Shown here: positions 26,324 through 35,309 of the stretch, one piece after another
Position numbering within the stretch: the stretch's first letter is position 1
How the letters are laid out: each line of letters starts with the position of its first letter
Assembly (NCBI RefSeq): GCF_011303555.1
Contig: NZ_CP049868.1
Coordinates: 4,650,001 to 4,714,000, forward strand
Length of the DNA stretch: 64,000 bases
Direction: 5' to 3'
Source of the DNA: Pedobacter sp. HDW13
Lineage (GTDB): Bacteria; Bacteroidota; Bacteroidia; Sphingobacteriales; Sphingobacteriaceae
Made by a program: the position numbers and the translations under genes
Notes under the pieces: generated by a model
Database searches by the model: none
The model's input: the letters and a program-made list of their open reading frames with translations, nothing else
Told to the model about the DNA's origin: nothing

Positions 26324-27319
26324 TTAGTTTTCCTTACATGTGTTTCCTCCTTTTAGATAAATAGTTTGATCAATTTGGTTTATCTTAATGTTCATCACGG
26401 TTTGTATTGTTTTTAATATTGCAGGTAAATCTTTATGCTCAAATCTGGCAGTTAGTTTACACGATGTATGCGGATAAGCAGAGGTGTCAAATTTGATAGC
26501 AAACCTTCTTGATAAGGTAGCCAGAACTTCTTGAATTGGGGTTTGTTCAAAAATGAGCGAACCGTTTTTCCAGCTATCGGCCGGATTTATAATGATGCGT
26601 GCTTTCGAAAAAGTACTGGCAAGAGTATCAAAAGTTAAACTGTTGTTAGGCAATAAGAAAATGGGTTTAGCTTTATGCTCATTTGTTAAAACACCTACTT
26701 TACCCGATTTCACTGCAACCTGAATATGACCTTCATTCTTATAAGCCCTTACATTAAAGCTGGTACCATAAACTACCGTTTTTATTTTGCCACTCTCTAC
26801 TACAAAAGGCCATTTATTGTGATGCCTGATATCAAAGAAAGCTTCACCAGAGAGTTGAACCAATCGGGTATCCGTTTTTGCAAAACCTTTTTGATAGCTG
26901 ATGCTACTTCCGTAATTTAACATCACTGTTGAACTATCAGGTAGCGTTACCGATAACATTTTTCCGTAACCGGCAGTTTGGGTTGTCCATTCGGTTGGTG
27001 TGTTGGTGTTCTTGCTGTTTATGAAATTGATTCCAAAAACCAGTAATGCAGCTACACAGGCAGCCGCAATCCCATATCGCCAGTAAACATTTAATTTTGG
27101 ACGTGTGTGGTTTAATTTCAAACCAGCTTTCAGATCAGGAATTTCAACTGTTTCTTCTGGTTTTAACTTTCCTGTAAGTTTCCAAAGCATTTCGCTCTGA
27201 TGATATTTTTTTACATTTTCGGTATTTTCTGCAAGCCATAAGTCCAGTTCTTCTTTCGAAGACCTGGTTTCTGTACCGCTAAGCCGCTTAATAATATTGT
27301 TCCAAATTTCTTCTTTCAT
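26324..27319 (-). CDS. FecR-family anti-sigma factor
   Basis: A 331-residue inner-membrane protein. The N-terminal cytoplasmic part (1-80) would bind the sigma factor encoded just upstream. One transmembrane helix lies at about 82-102 (YGIAAACVAALLVFGINFI). The periplasmic FecR domain (about 120-215) has PDSSTVMLNYGSSISY, LSGEAFFDIRHH, FVVESGKIKTVVYGTSFNV and VAVKSGKVGVL. A C-terminal STN-like DUF4974 domain (about 258-325) follows. It relays occupancy of the receptor encoded at 23154-26249 to the sigma factor. Confidence 0.92.
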   Translation of the reverse strand: MKEEIWNNIIKRLSGTETRSSKEELDLWLAENTENVKKYHQSEMLWKLTGKLKPEETVEIPDLKAGLKLNHTRPKLNVYWRYGIAAACVAALLVFGINFINSKNTNTPTEWTTQTAGYGKMLSVTLPDSSTVMLNYGSSISYQKGFAKTDTRLVQLSGEAFFDIRHHNKWPFVVESGKIKTVVYGTSFNVRAYKNEGHIQVAVKSGKVGVLTNEHKAKPIFLLPNNSLTFDTLASTFSKARIIINPADSWKNGSLIFEQTPIQEVLATLSRRFAIKFDTSAYPHTSCKLTARFEHKDLPAILKTIQTVMNIKINQIDQTIYLKGGNTCKEN

Positions 27320-27379
27320 GTAGCTGTAGTCTTCAAGGTTAAAGACAGATCTGAAAGCAAAAAATACGGGCTGTTGAAG

Positions 27380-27940
27380 TTAAGCTTCTGTTAAGGATTG
27401 ATTAAAGAAATGTTGGCAGTTTTCGTGAATAAACTTCATGCTTTTTGCAAGATGATCTTCTACCGTTCGGGGCGATATTTGAAGTAATTCTGCTATCTCG
27501 CTATAATTGAAGCCTTCAATCCGGTGCATGCGGAAAACGAGCTGCCTTTTTTCCGGAAGTCTTAATATTAATTTCTGCAGATAAATTAATTGATCTGATT
27601 CTTCCGCTATAAATTCATTTTGTTGAAATAAATCGGAAAGTATAGTGAGTTCATTTGTGTCAAAATAGCTTACCGCTTTTTTACTCAGACTCGTTAGATA
27701 ATTTAGAGAGGCATTTTTAACAGACCTAAAAAGGTAAGCTTTAATGTTTTCGATTTCATTATCATTATTCCAGAGTTTCATGAATATATCATTCACTATA
27801 CTGGATGAAATATCATCATCGTTTAAGAAATAATTAGCATAGTTTTTTAGTATAGATGCCCATCTTTTATAAAGCAATTCTACGTTGCTGTAGCCTTGCG
27901 CTAAAACTTTCTCCTGTTCAATTTTGGTAAACCTTTTCAA
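27380..27940 (-). CDS. ECF RNA polymerase sigma factor
   Basis: A 186-residue ECF sigma factor. Region 2 lies at about 20-85 (VNDIFMKLWNN, IKAYLFRSVKNASLNYL). Region 4 lies at about 120-175, with LPEKRQLVFRMHRIEGFNYSEIAELLQISPRTVEDHLAKSMKF as its helix-turn-helix. The start is a problem: the frame used begins with TTG, and no ATG occurs in frame before residue 54, which is inside region 2, so a non-ATG start or one a few codons upstream is required. It heads the minus-strand receptor operon and is divergent from the sigma factor at 28134. Confidence 0.88.
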   Translation of the reverse strand: MKRFTKIEQEKVLAQGYSNVELLYKRWASILKNYANYFLNDDDISSSIVNDIFMKLWNNDNEIENIKAYLFRSVKNASLNYLTSLSKKAVSYFDTNELTILSDLFQQNEFIAEESDQLIYLQKLILRLPEKRQLVFRMHRIEGFNYSEIAELLQISPRTVEDHLAKSMKFIHENCQHFFNQSLTEA

Positions 27941-28100
27941 CTGATGATAATCTGCCCAAAGTATGGAAGAAAATGTTAATGCCGTATTAATACAATGTTA
28001 TGCTATTTAAAGGCTGAATGGATTTCATGACATAAAGCCCCGGTTCGAGAATGTTTAATAACTTAATATTGCCTTAATACAGCGCGCGGGTATAGGTTTT

Positions 28101-28108
28101 ATTTTTGC
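28101..28108 (+). promoter_or_regulatory. -7 element of the plus-strand sigma/FAS1 operon
   Basis: TATTTTTG matches TAnnTTTG and lies 25 bases before the ATG at 28134, inside the 193-base divergent region shared by two sigma genes. Confidence 0.5.
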
Positions 28109-28133
28109 CGTACAGAGATTCTCTTCGCAAGGC

Positions 28134-28745
28134 ATGTTTAATAAAATAAATGATTTATCGGATGCATTACTATTGGAAAAGTATAAAAACGGAAGTTCTG
28201 CTGCCTTTGACATTCTTTTTAAAAGGTATTATTCAATGCTTTACCGCTACGCCTTAAAAAATATAAAGGATGCTTTTGTTGCCGAAGAACTGGTGATGGA
28301 TGTAATGCTTGGCCTGTGGAAAAAGCAAGGTAATATTTTAATCGAAACGAATCTTAGCCCGTACCTTTACCGTGCTGTTAAAAATGCACTGTATAACCAT
28401 TACAGAAAAAAAATACTGGTCACTGTTGAACTCGATGAGCAATTTGATGCTGAGATTGTAACCTCAAGGCCGGCAGATGATGCCTTGGTATATGCGCAGC
28501 TCGAAGAAATTTACCGCGAAAAACTGGCCGAATTAAGCCCTGCCCGCAGAAAGGTATTTCAGATGAGCCGCGAAGAAAATAAAACCTATGCCGAAATTGC
28601 CAGCGACATGAATCTTTCGGTAAATACAGTCGAGAATTATATGGTTGCGGCACTCAGCTTTTTCCGTAAGCAAATAAAAGAACATGCCGATTTTACCCTT
28701 ATCCTGTTTTTAGCGCCATATATAGCCTTGTTTTTTCCTTCCTAA
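28134..28745 (+). CDS. ECF sigma factor with hydrophobic C-terminal tail
   Basis: A 203-residue sigma factor of the Bacteroides-expansion ECF type. Region 2 lies at about 20-90 (AFDILFKRYYSMLYRYAL, then VAEELVMDVMLGLWKK) and region 4 at about 125-180 (LSPARRKVFQMSREENKTYAEIASDMNLSVNTVENYMV). Residues 186-203 form a hydrophobic tail (TLILFLAPYIALFFPS) that could sit at the membrane. It heads the plus-strand FAS1/TIG receptor operon. FecR follows 76 bases later. Confidence 0.92.
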   Translation: MFNKINDLSDALLLEKYKNGSSAAFDILFKRYYSMLYRYALKNIKDAFVAEELVMDVMLGLWKKQGNILIETNLSPYLYRAVKNALYNHYRKKILVTVELDEQFDAEIVTSRPADDALVYAQLEEIYREKLAELSPARRKVFQMSREENKTYAEIASDMNLSVNTVENYMVAALSFFRKQIKEHADFTLILFLAPYIALFFPS

Positions 28746-28821
28746 AGAAAAAAACTATTTTTTCTTTTTGATAGGTGGTGTCGTTAGAAAACGGTGTTAT
28801 ATCTATTGAAGAACACCATCA

Positions 28822-29847
28822 ATGGATTATATAACAGAAAAAAAGAACCTCATCAGAAAGTACATCAATGGCGAATGTACGGCGGAAGAAACCGCTGAGA
28901 TAAAATTGCTGCTATCAAGAGATGATCTTTCTATACTTTTTGATGAAGTGATGGATGAAATCGCTACACCAACTGTTGGTGTGCAACATGAACCCGATGT
29001 GGAACAGGCACTGGCAAAATTCCACAAAAAACAATCAGCCGGAAATACTGAAGATAGCGAGGTCAATATGGTAACCTTTCCATCAAAAAATATAAAACTT
29101 CGCAGGTATTTATCCTATGCAGCTGCGGTGTTACTTGTTATAGGTTCCGTTTCACTTTTGATACCAAGGTTAAAAAAGCCAAAGCAAAGTGCTGAGCTCG
29201 TGTACCAGCATTTCGAAAACCCGAACGGTAAACGTTCAAAGATTCTTTTGCCGGATAGCTCTGTCGTGTATCTGGGCTCAGGAAGTACACTTTCTTTTCC
29301 CTCAAAATTTGCAGCAAATGTGCGCGCCATCACTTTAAATGGTGAGGCCTTTTTTGAAGTTACCAAAAATCCGAAAAGGCCATTTATCATTCACACGGAT
29401 AATGTAGTAACCAGGGTTTTGGGCACTTCTTTTAAAGTTGACGCCTTTTCAAACCAGCCGGTAAGTGTTCTGGTGAGTACAGGAAAGGTGAGGGTAGATC
29501 GCGAAGTAAACAAGATACTACAACCCATCGCGGTGCTATTGCCCGGGCAAAGTGTAGTGTGGAATGGAAAAACCGCACAAGCAGAGCTGGGTACTATACC
29601 TGTTAGCGATATTCTGGCCTGGAAAACCGGAAAACTGATTTTTAGAAAAACGAAACTGGCCGATATAGCAGCCATTTTACAAAGAACATACAATGTTGCT
29701 ATCCAGATTAACAGTCCGGCAATTGCAGAAAGGCAGATCAGGGTGAATTTAACTACAGATATCCCGTTGAGCAAGCTGATCAGGATACTCAGCGTTGCAG
29801 GCAATTTTAACTATAAAATCAATCAAAATCATGTTAATATTTTTTAG
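28822..29847 (+). CDS. FecR-family anti-sigma factor
   Basis: A 341-residue protein. The N-terminal sigma-binding part (1-90) contains KYINGECTAEETAEI. A transmembrane helix lies at about 92-112 (YLSYAAAVLLVIGSVSLLI). The FecR domain (about 130-225) has GKRSKILLPDSSVVYLGSGS, LNGEAFFEVTKNPKRPF, VVTRVLGTSFKVDAF and VLVSTGKVRV. A C-terminal DUF4974/STN-like domain follows (about 270-341). It pairs with the sigma factor upstream and with the STN receptor downstream (30002). Confidence 0.93.
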   Translation: MDYITEKKNLIRKYINGECTAEETAEIKLLLSRDDLSILFDEVMDEIATPTVGVQHEPDVEQALAKFHKKQSAGNTEDSEVNMVTFPSKNIKLRRYLSYAAAVLLVIGSVSLLIPRLKKPKQSAELVYQHFENPNGKRSKILLPDSSVVYLGSGSTLSFPSKFAANVRAITLNGEAFFEVTKNPKRPFIIHTDNVVTRVLGTSFKVDAFSNQPVSVLVSTGKVRVDREVNKILQPIAVLLPGQSVVWNGKTAQAELGTIPVSDILAWKTGKLIFRKTKLADIAAILQRTYNVAIQINSPAIAERQIRVNLTTDIPLSKLIRILSVAGNFNYKINQNHVNIF

Positions 29848-29890
29848 GAGAGAAAGGATGGGGATGTAATAAACAGACTAAAAATAAAAA

Positions 29891-29912
29891 CGTCCCCCTT
29901 TGAGGGAGGACG
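29891..29912 (+). other. Bulged hairpin in the leader of the STN receptor
   Basis: CGTCC-CCCT and AGGG-A-GGACG form 5 plus 4 pairs with one bulged A and a 3-base loop. It sits in the 154-base gap between FecR and the receptor. There is no T-run, so it is more likely a partial attenuator or an mRNA-processing hairpin than a terminator. Confidence 0.45.
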
Positions 29913-30001
29913 CGTAAATCATCAATGGACTGGCTGTTTTCGAAGACCCGTCAGCCCACGATAAAGTATTCATAATATCCGCCCTAAGGCGAAAAATCAT
30001 A

Positions 30002-33000
30002 ATGATCAAAAATATGCAAAAAGTATTACATCTGCATGTTTCTTTTCAATATGTAAGGCAATGCTGTAGTATTGTGTACCATGTTAAAAAGAGACTGAGG
30101 CAGGTGGCTGATAACAATCTGTGCGCAGATAAAATTTATTTCTTTATGAAATGCTCTTTTCTCGTGATCCTTGCAAATCTTACCGGCTTAGGGGTGCTCT
30201 TCGCCAGTAATGTATCGGGTCAGGATCTTAACCGGAAAATCAAACTTAAACTCCAGGCTGCTACCATAGAGAATAGTTTGGCTGTTGTAGAAAAGCAGAG
30301 CAATATCCAGATTAATGTGGCCATAAACCTGCTGGAAAAAGTAAGCAAAAAGGTAAACCTCAGTACCGAAAACATTACCGTTGCCGATGCGCTGAACAAT
30401 ATTTTGGCCAATACCAATCTTAAATATAGTGTGGTTGAAGGTTACGTAGTCATTACCCGTAAACCGGTGCCCATACTAATCACCGGAACAGTTTTCGATG
30501 AAAAGAATAAAGAAACACTGATTGGTGTAAGCATAAAGGTTAAGGGAAGTACAGCTGCAGCCTCAACCGATGTGGATGGGAAATTCCGCTTGACTGTACC
30601 GGAAGGGGGCGCTGTACTTGTGGTTTCATACATGGGGTATATTACCCGTGAGATTAGGGTAGATGCCAGTACAAAAGTACTCAATATTGCTTTAAAGGCC
30701 TCTTCAACTCAGTTAAATGAGGTCATGGTGCAAGCCCGGAGAAAAGGTAATACGGATGTTGCCGTATTGGATGAGCGTAAAAACTCAGCCATTGTGCAGG
30801 ATGCCATTTCGGCGCAGTTAATTGAACGTACAGGCAGTATTACCACTACGCAGGCTTTACAACGTGTTTCGGGCGTAACCGTAACCGATGATAAATATGT
30901 GGCCATCCGCGGTTTGGGCGATAGGAGTGTGATCGGTCAGTTAAACGGGGTGCGTTTGGCTTCTTCTGATCCGGATAGAAGTACCATTCCTTTAGATTTG
31001 GTACCGGCATCATTGCTCGATAACATTACCATTTATAAAACCGTAACACCCGATAAACCTGCCGATGCCGCCGCAGGTATTGTAGAGTTGAAAACCAAAT
31101 CAGTTCCCGAAAAGGAAACTTTCGAGATCATTGCCCAATCGGGTGTAAATTCAAATGTGGGCGTTGGTGGAGCTTACAATAGCTTTTGGAATAGCGATAT
31201 GGGGGCTTTCGGAAATAAAATCAGTCAGAAAAATTTAAGTGAAGATTTTAAAAACCTTGCCAAGCAATATCCAAACGGACTGGGGGCTATTCAAAGTATG
31301 ATTGCCAATAGCAATTATAGTCCAACTGCTTATCAGGAAGTAAATCGCATCAACAACATCATGCAGTCTTTCGATCCGGTAATGACCACGCAATACAAAA
31401 GGGCATCTTTAAACCAATTGTATTCTGCCACTTACGGTAATAGCTTCAATATTTTTAAAAAGCACAAGCTGGGTTTAATATTGGGTGGCAACTATTACCG
31501 CCGTATTACCGATATCAGTGGTGGCGATTTAACCCAGTATAGTATTTATCAGGGGGTGGTTACCGGTAATCCCGATGTTTACAGCCCGCGGAATATACCC
31601 AACTACATTACCCCGAACAGTTTATTTATGGGTAAATACCAAACCTATAAAGAAAACACGGGGGTAGAAACCCTAAATTATGGTACTTTGGTTGGCGTTA
31701 CCTATCAGTTTAACCGCCGTAACGAAATCAGCATGCAGTACCTGGGCAGTTGGGGGGGCGAAACCAAGGCGACTAATTTATCTGGCAGGTACGAGTATAC
31801 CGGTTTGCCAGGAGAAGTAAAAACCACTACATATTCGTTAAAACAGACTTTCCGAAACCTCAATACCTTTAATTTACAGGGCGAGCATAAGTTTTTTGAT
31901 AGAGAATTGTCTCCACGTTTAAGTTATAATGTAGCCAGTTCGAGGTCGAAACAGAACGACCCTGATTTCAGGTTCGCCAGTTTAGCCGATTATACCCCAA
32001 GGGGAGGTGGTTATTACACCGTAGGATCCGGGAGCAGTGCACCGGCAACGGTTTACAGCAAACATCTTTATGCCCTAACCTCGGGTTATGTAAACGGTTT
32101 TGGTCCTTACGGCATTATACAAGCTGAACCTAACGGAAGAAGATGGAGAAACCTCGACGAGAAAAACTACAATTACAAAGGCGATTTAAGCATCCCTTTT
32201 AAACTTTTAGGACAAAAACAAGAGTTAAAAACGGGTATCAATTACCTGTTCAGGGACCGTAGTTTTAATGAGAACCAGCTTTTCTTGCCCGGATCTAATT
32301 TTACCAGTAACAGGGCCTTGCCACTTTATGGTGCTGAAGGTAATTTGAATAGGTTGGTGAGCAGCGAATTTATCGGTGTAAAACTTCCTACCGGTAATCA
32401 GGGGGAAGGCATGATGCCCATTGGTGGGTTTTTATACAACAGCCAGAAATCGCCTAACAACTACACCGGCTATTTCGAAACCAATGCCTTTTATGGTATG
32501 CTCGATTTAAAACTGACCGAAAAACTGCGTATTGCAGGTGGTGTGCGCTTTGAGATGACCAATATAGGTTCGTCGGTTGATACTTCGGGTGTATTTTTAG
32601 ATCCTTCGCTTACTGCAGGTGGCGCGAATGGAAGCAAAATCCCGTTAAACCCCATCAACCCAAATTCGGTGTATAAAACGGGTTATAAACCATTTTATTC
32701 GGTTAATGCCACGTATACACTCAATCAAAACATGAATTTCCGTGGTGCTTATAATACCACGCTGGCACGACCCGAATTAAGAGAAATTACCAACGTGTTC
32801 GAGTTTGATGCCTTTCAGATGGGTTTGGTAGTCGGTAATCCAAACCTGAAAAACCAGTTTACCCAAAACCTCGATTTCAGGTGGGAATGGTTTCCCGCAA
32901 AAGGAGAAGTGCTTGCTATTTCGGCATTTGGTAAACGCATCGAAAACCAGTTGGTAAAGGTTTTTAGTTTACAAACTGCTGGTTTAGCCGCAACCTACCC

Positions 33001-33577
33001 GGAGTTTCCAACCATCCAGTTTCAGAACGACCCGAACGTGGGTAGAGTATGGGGACTTGAACTGGAAGTGGTAAAAAGCCTCGGCAACGTGTGGGATCCT
33101 TTAAAGAATTTCTATTTCGGTTCTAACTTATTGCTGGCGCAGAGTGATATCAAAAAAACGCCACAGCGTTACGAGGCTATCCGGTCACTCGATCGTTATA
33201 CGCCAAAAAATAGTCCGCTTTTTGAGCAGGCTCCATACTCCATCAATGCCTGGTTAAATTACGAAAATCCAAAATCTGGATCTGATTTTACCTTAACCTT
33301 CAACGTAGTAGGCGAGCGTTTGGTGCAGATTAACCTCACTGGCGAACCAGATTTATATACCCGTCCGGTGCCGGTGCTTGATTTTGTATTCAGTCAGCGG
33401 CTGAGTAAAAGTGTCAAATTCAAAGGCTACGCCAAAAACATCCTCAACCCTGACATTAAAACGGTCTATGCCAACCCACAAACGGGCGGCAAATGGTACG
33501 GCAACGAATACATTAACCGAAGTTATACCCGTGGTGCCGAAATTATGTTGGGCTTTACCTATAATCTATTTAAATAA
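30002..33577 (+). CDS. TonB-dependent receptor with STN signalling domain
   Basis: A 1191-residue outer-membrane receptor. A long N-terminus precedes a signal segment (about 52-75). Then come an STN domain (about 78-150: KIKLKLQAATIENSLAVVEKQ), a carboxypeptidase-regulatory domain (about 160-235), and a plug (about 245-375: TTQALQRVSGVTVTDDKYVAIRG, LNGVRLASSDPDRS). The barrel ends with the strand AEIMLGFTYNLFK. The STN domain implies signalling to the FecR at 28822. The next gene overlaps its stop by one base (TAATG), so the two are tightly coupled. Unlike the SusC at 47841 it has no SusD partner. Confidence 0.92.
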   Translation: MIKNMQKVLHLHVSFQYVRQCCSIVYHVKKRLRQVADNNLCADKIYFFMKCSFLVILANLTGLGVLFASNVSGQDLNRKIKLKLQAATIENSLAVVEKQSNIQINVAINLLEKVSKKVNLSTENITVADALNNILANTNLKYSVVEGYVVITRKPVPILITGTVFDEKNKETLIGVSIKVKGSTAAASTDVDGKFRLTVPEGGAVLVVSYMGYITREIRVDASTKVLNIALKASSTQLNEVMVQARRKGNTDVAVLDERKNSAIVQDAISAQLIERTGSITTTQALQRVSGVTVTDDKYVAIRGLGDRSVIGQLNGVRLASSDPDRSTIPLDLVPASLLDNITIYKTVTPDKPADAAAGIVELKTKSVPEKETFEIIAQSGVNSNVGVGGAYNSFWNSDMGAFGNKISQKNLSEDFKNLAKQYPNGLGAIQSMIANSNYSPTAYQEVNRINNIMQSFDPVMTTQYKRASLNQLYSATYGNSFNIFKKHKLGLILGGNYYRRITDISGGDLTQYSIYQGVVTGNPDVYSPRNIPNYITPNSLFMGKYQTYKENTGVETLNYGTLVGVTYQFNRRNEISMQYLGSWGGETKATNLSGRYEYTGLPGEVKTTTYSLKQTFRNLNTFNLQGEHKFFDRELSPRLSYNVASSRSKQNDPDFRFASLADYTPRGGGYYTVGSGSSAPATVYSKHLYALTSGYVNGFGPYGIIQAEPNGRRWRNLDEKNYNYKGDLSIPFKLLGQKQELKTGINYLFRDRSFNENQLFLPGSNFTSNRALPLYGAEGNLNRLVSSEFIGVKLPTGNQGEGMMPIGGFLYNSQKSPNNYTGYFETNAFYGMLDLKLTEKLRIAGGVRFEMTNIGSSVDTSGVFLDPSLTAGGANGSKIPLNPINPNSVYKTGYKPFYSVNATYTLNQNMNFRGAYNTTLARPELREITNVFEFDAFQMGLVVGNPNLKNQFTQNLDFRWEWFPAKGEVLAISAFGKRIENQLVKVFSLQTAGLAATYPEFPTIQFQNDPNVGRVWGLELEVVKSLGNVWDPLKNFYFGSNLLLAQSDIKKTPQRYEAIRSLDRYTPKNSPLFEQAPYSINAWLNYENPKSGSDFTLTFNVVGERLVQINLTGEPDLYTRPVPVLDFVFSQRLSKSVKFKGYAKNILNPDIKTVYANPQTGGKWYGNEYINRSYTRGAEIMLGFTYNLFK

Positions 33578-35309
33578 TGAATAAGATAAATTATACCTGC
33601 TTTGGCCTGCTTTTATTCAGCATGATGCTGCTATTCCAGGCCTGTAAGAAGGAGAAAGTTGATTTTGAAACCGATAACCGGATCATCACCCAAAACCGGA
33701 TTAATTCAACCGTGCGAATTATCAATGCAGCTGGTTTTAATCAGGTAATTGCCAATGGCGACAGTCTTACCAATTTTGTGGTTCGGGTGCCCAATTCGCC
33801 CAATAGTCAGCAATATCCTGGTACCTCCTATTTTCCATCCAATGGGCAGTTGGGTAAAATCTGGTCGGTTCCGCAGGATCTGTTTAATGCACAGGAAACG
33901 GCAAAACTCGATTTTATGACGAAAAGTTATGTGCCTACCCTTGCCGGTAATGTAAAAATCGACGTAAAAAACGATTATAATAACCCAATCGATTACATTT
34001 TGTTGCCAGCTTTCGCAATGGAAGGGCAACCTGAAGTTGTTCCTGTTAAAAGAGGGATTACCGCACCAGCTAAGCCCGATCATTTTAAGATTAGGGTGAT
34101 AAATCTTTCCGGAAGCATTAAAAACCCTGGTTTTAACAGCAGTGGCCGCCTGGAAGACCTAACCGGAAGCGTATCGCTGGCCTATGCCGATGGCACCCTG
34201 GTTGATAACAGAACCAGTAATATCAGTGTTGCAACCAGAACTTCAGATTATATCGAAATCCCTTACGGAACCTATCAGTTCAAAATACTGATGCAGGATG
34301 GCAGGCAGATGCCAGCATTAGGAAGCGGTCTGGATGCCATTACATTGATCGATCCGCCTACTTCGACCATTCCAATCGATCTGATGAATTCTACCAAACA
34401 AACTTACGCGCCCATTCAAGCCTATCAGCCCGGTGGCATTTATACCATTTTAATTGCGCCACAGCGCTTTGATTATAATATTAATGAACTTGCCGAAACA
34501 TCAACCACTTATCAGAACTCTTTTCAGGTGATTACTGATAATAGCCCGGCAGCTAATAATACTTATTTCAGGGTACAGGGTGTGAACGGATTTGCAGGTC
34601 AAAATGTAAGCTTTAAGGTAGATGGAAAGACCATCGCCAGCAATTTAGCTTTTGGAACAGCGGGTACTTACGAAAATTTTATCCAGGGCAACCATACGGT
34701 TGAAGCCATTGATGCCTCGGGCAAAACCATTGCAAGCGCCAGTCAGGTGCTGCGCCCGGCACAAAATTACACGGCATGGTTGTATGCCGATCAGTCGGGG
34801 CAGCTAAAGTGCTTATTGTAGCCAACGATTTAAGCGGCAGCGTTTACCTTGGTGCTGAAGACGATGCCACTTATAGCCGGAACCAATATAGCTATTTTTT
34901 CTTTAAGCGGTTTTTAAACCTTTCTGCAGGCAATCCTTACATCACTTTTACCCAAAGTAACGGACAATCATCAGCAGGAGGCAATGACAATGCAAATGCA
35001 GGTGTTAACCTTCAGCCCGGATTTCCGCTGTTCGAACGTCCTTACGTAAGCAGTACCTATACGCAAAAAGCATTCGAAATTATGGCCTACCGCTCTAAAC
35101 CAAACGTAGTGCCGGGCATATGGGCCAGCGATATCGAGGTGTTAAAAAGCGAAGCATTTATTGCGGATAAAACACTTTACCAGAAAGTTGGCCGGGCATT
35201 GCCTGTACAGGAGCCTGGCATTTATACGATTGGTTTAATCGGGCAGTCGGGTACAGGGAGCACGCCTGCAAATAAAGCAAGAATGATCATTATCAAACAT
35301 AACAAATAA
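33577..35309 (+). pseudogene. DUF4397-like surface lipoprotein, one frameshift
   Basis: Two overlapping frames make one protein of about 577 residues. The first frame (33577-34821) has a lipobox LFQAC (Cys23) followed by KKEK, then repeats of DUF4397 type (VRIINAAG, IRVINLSG, YTILIAP). It runs into a premature stop just after NYTAWLYADQSG. The second frame continues AAKVLIVANDLSGSVYLG to 35309. Adding one G to the GGGG run at 34797-34800 restores the junction ADQSGAAKVLIV. The intact product would be an outer-membrane, probably surface-exposed lipoprotein encoded between the receptor and the FAS1 genes. The shift may be a sequencing undercall. Confidence 0.82.

Noticed and set aside
34790..34810. 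Programmed ribosomal frameshift
   Set aside because: There is no X-XXY-YYZ slippery heptamer or downstream pseudoknot, and four unrelated genes show the same kind of break, so sequencing error is simpler.
34776..35309. Separate 177-residue gene
   Set aside because: It has no signal peptide or own start signal and continues the preceding lipoprotein exactly; treated as the 3' part of the frameshifted gene.
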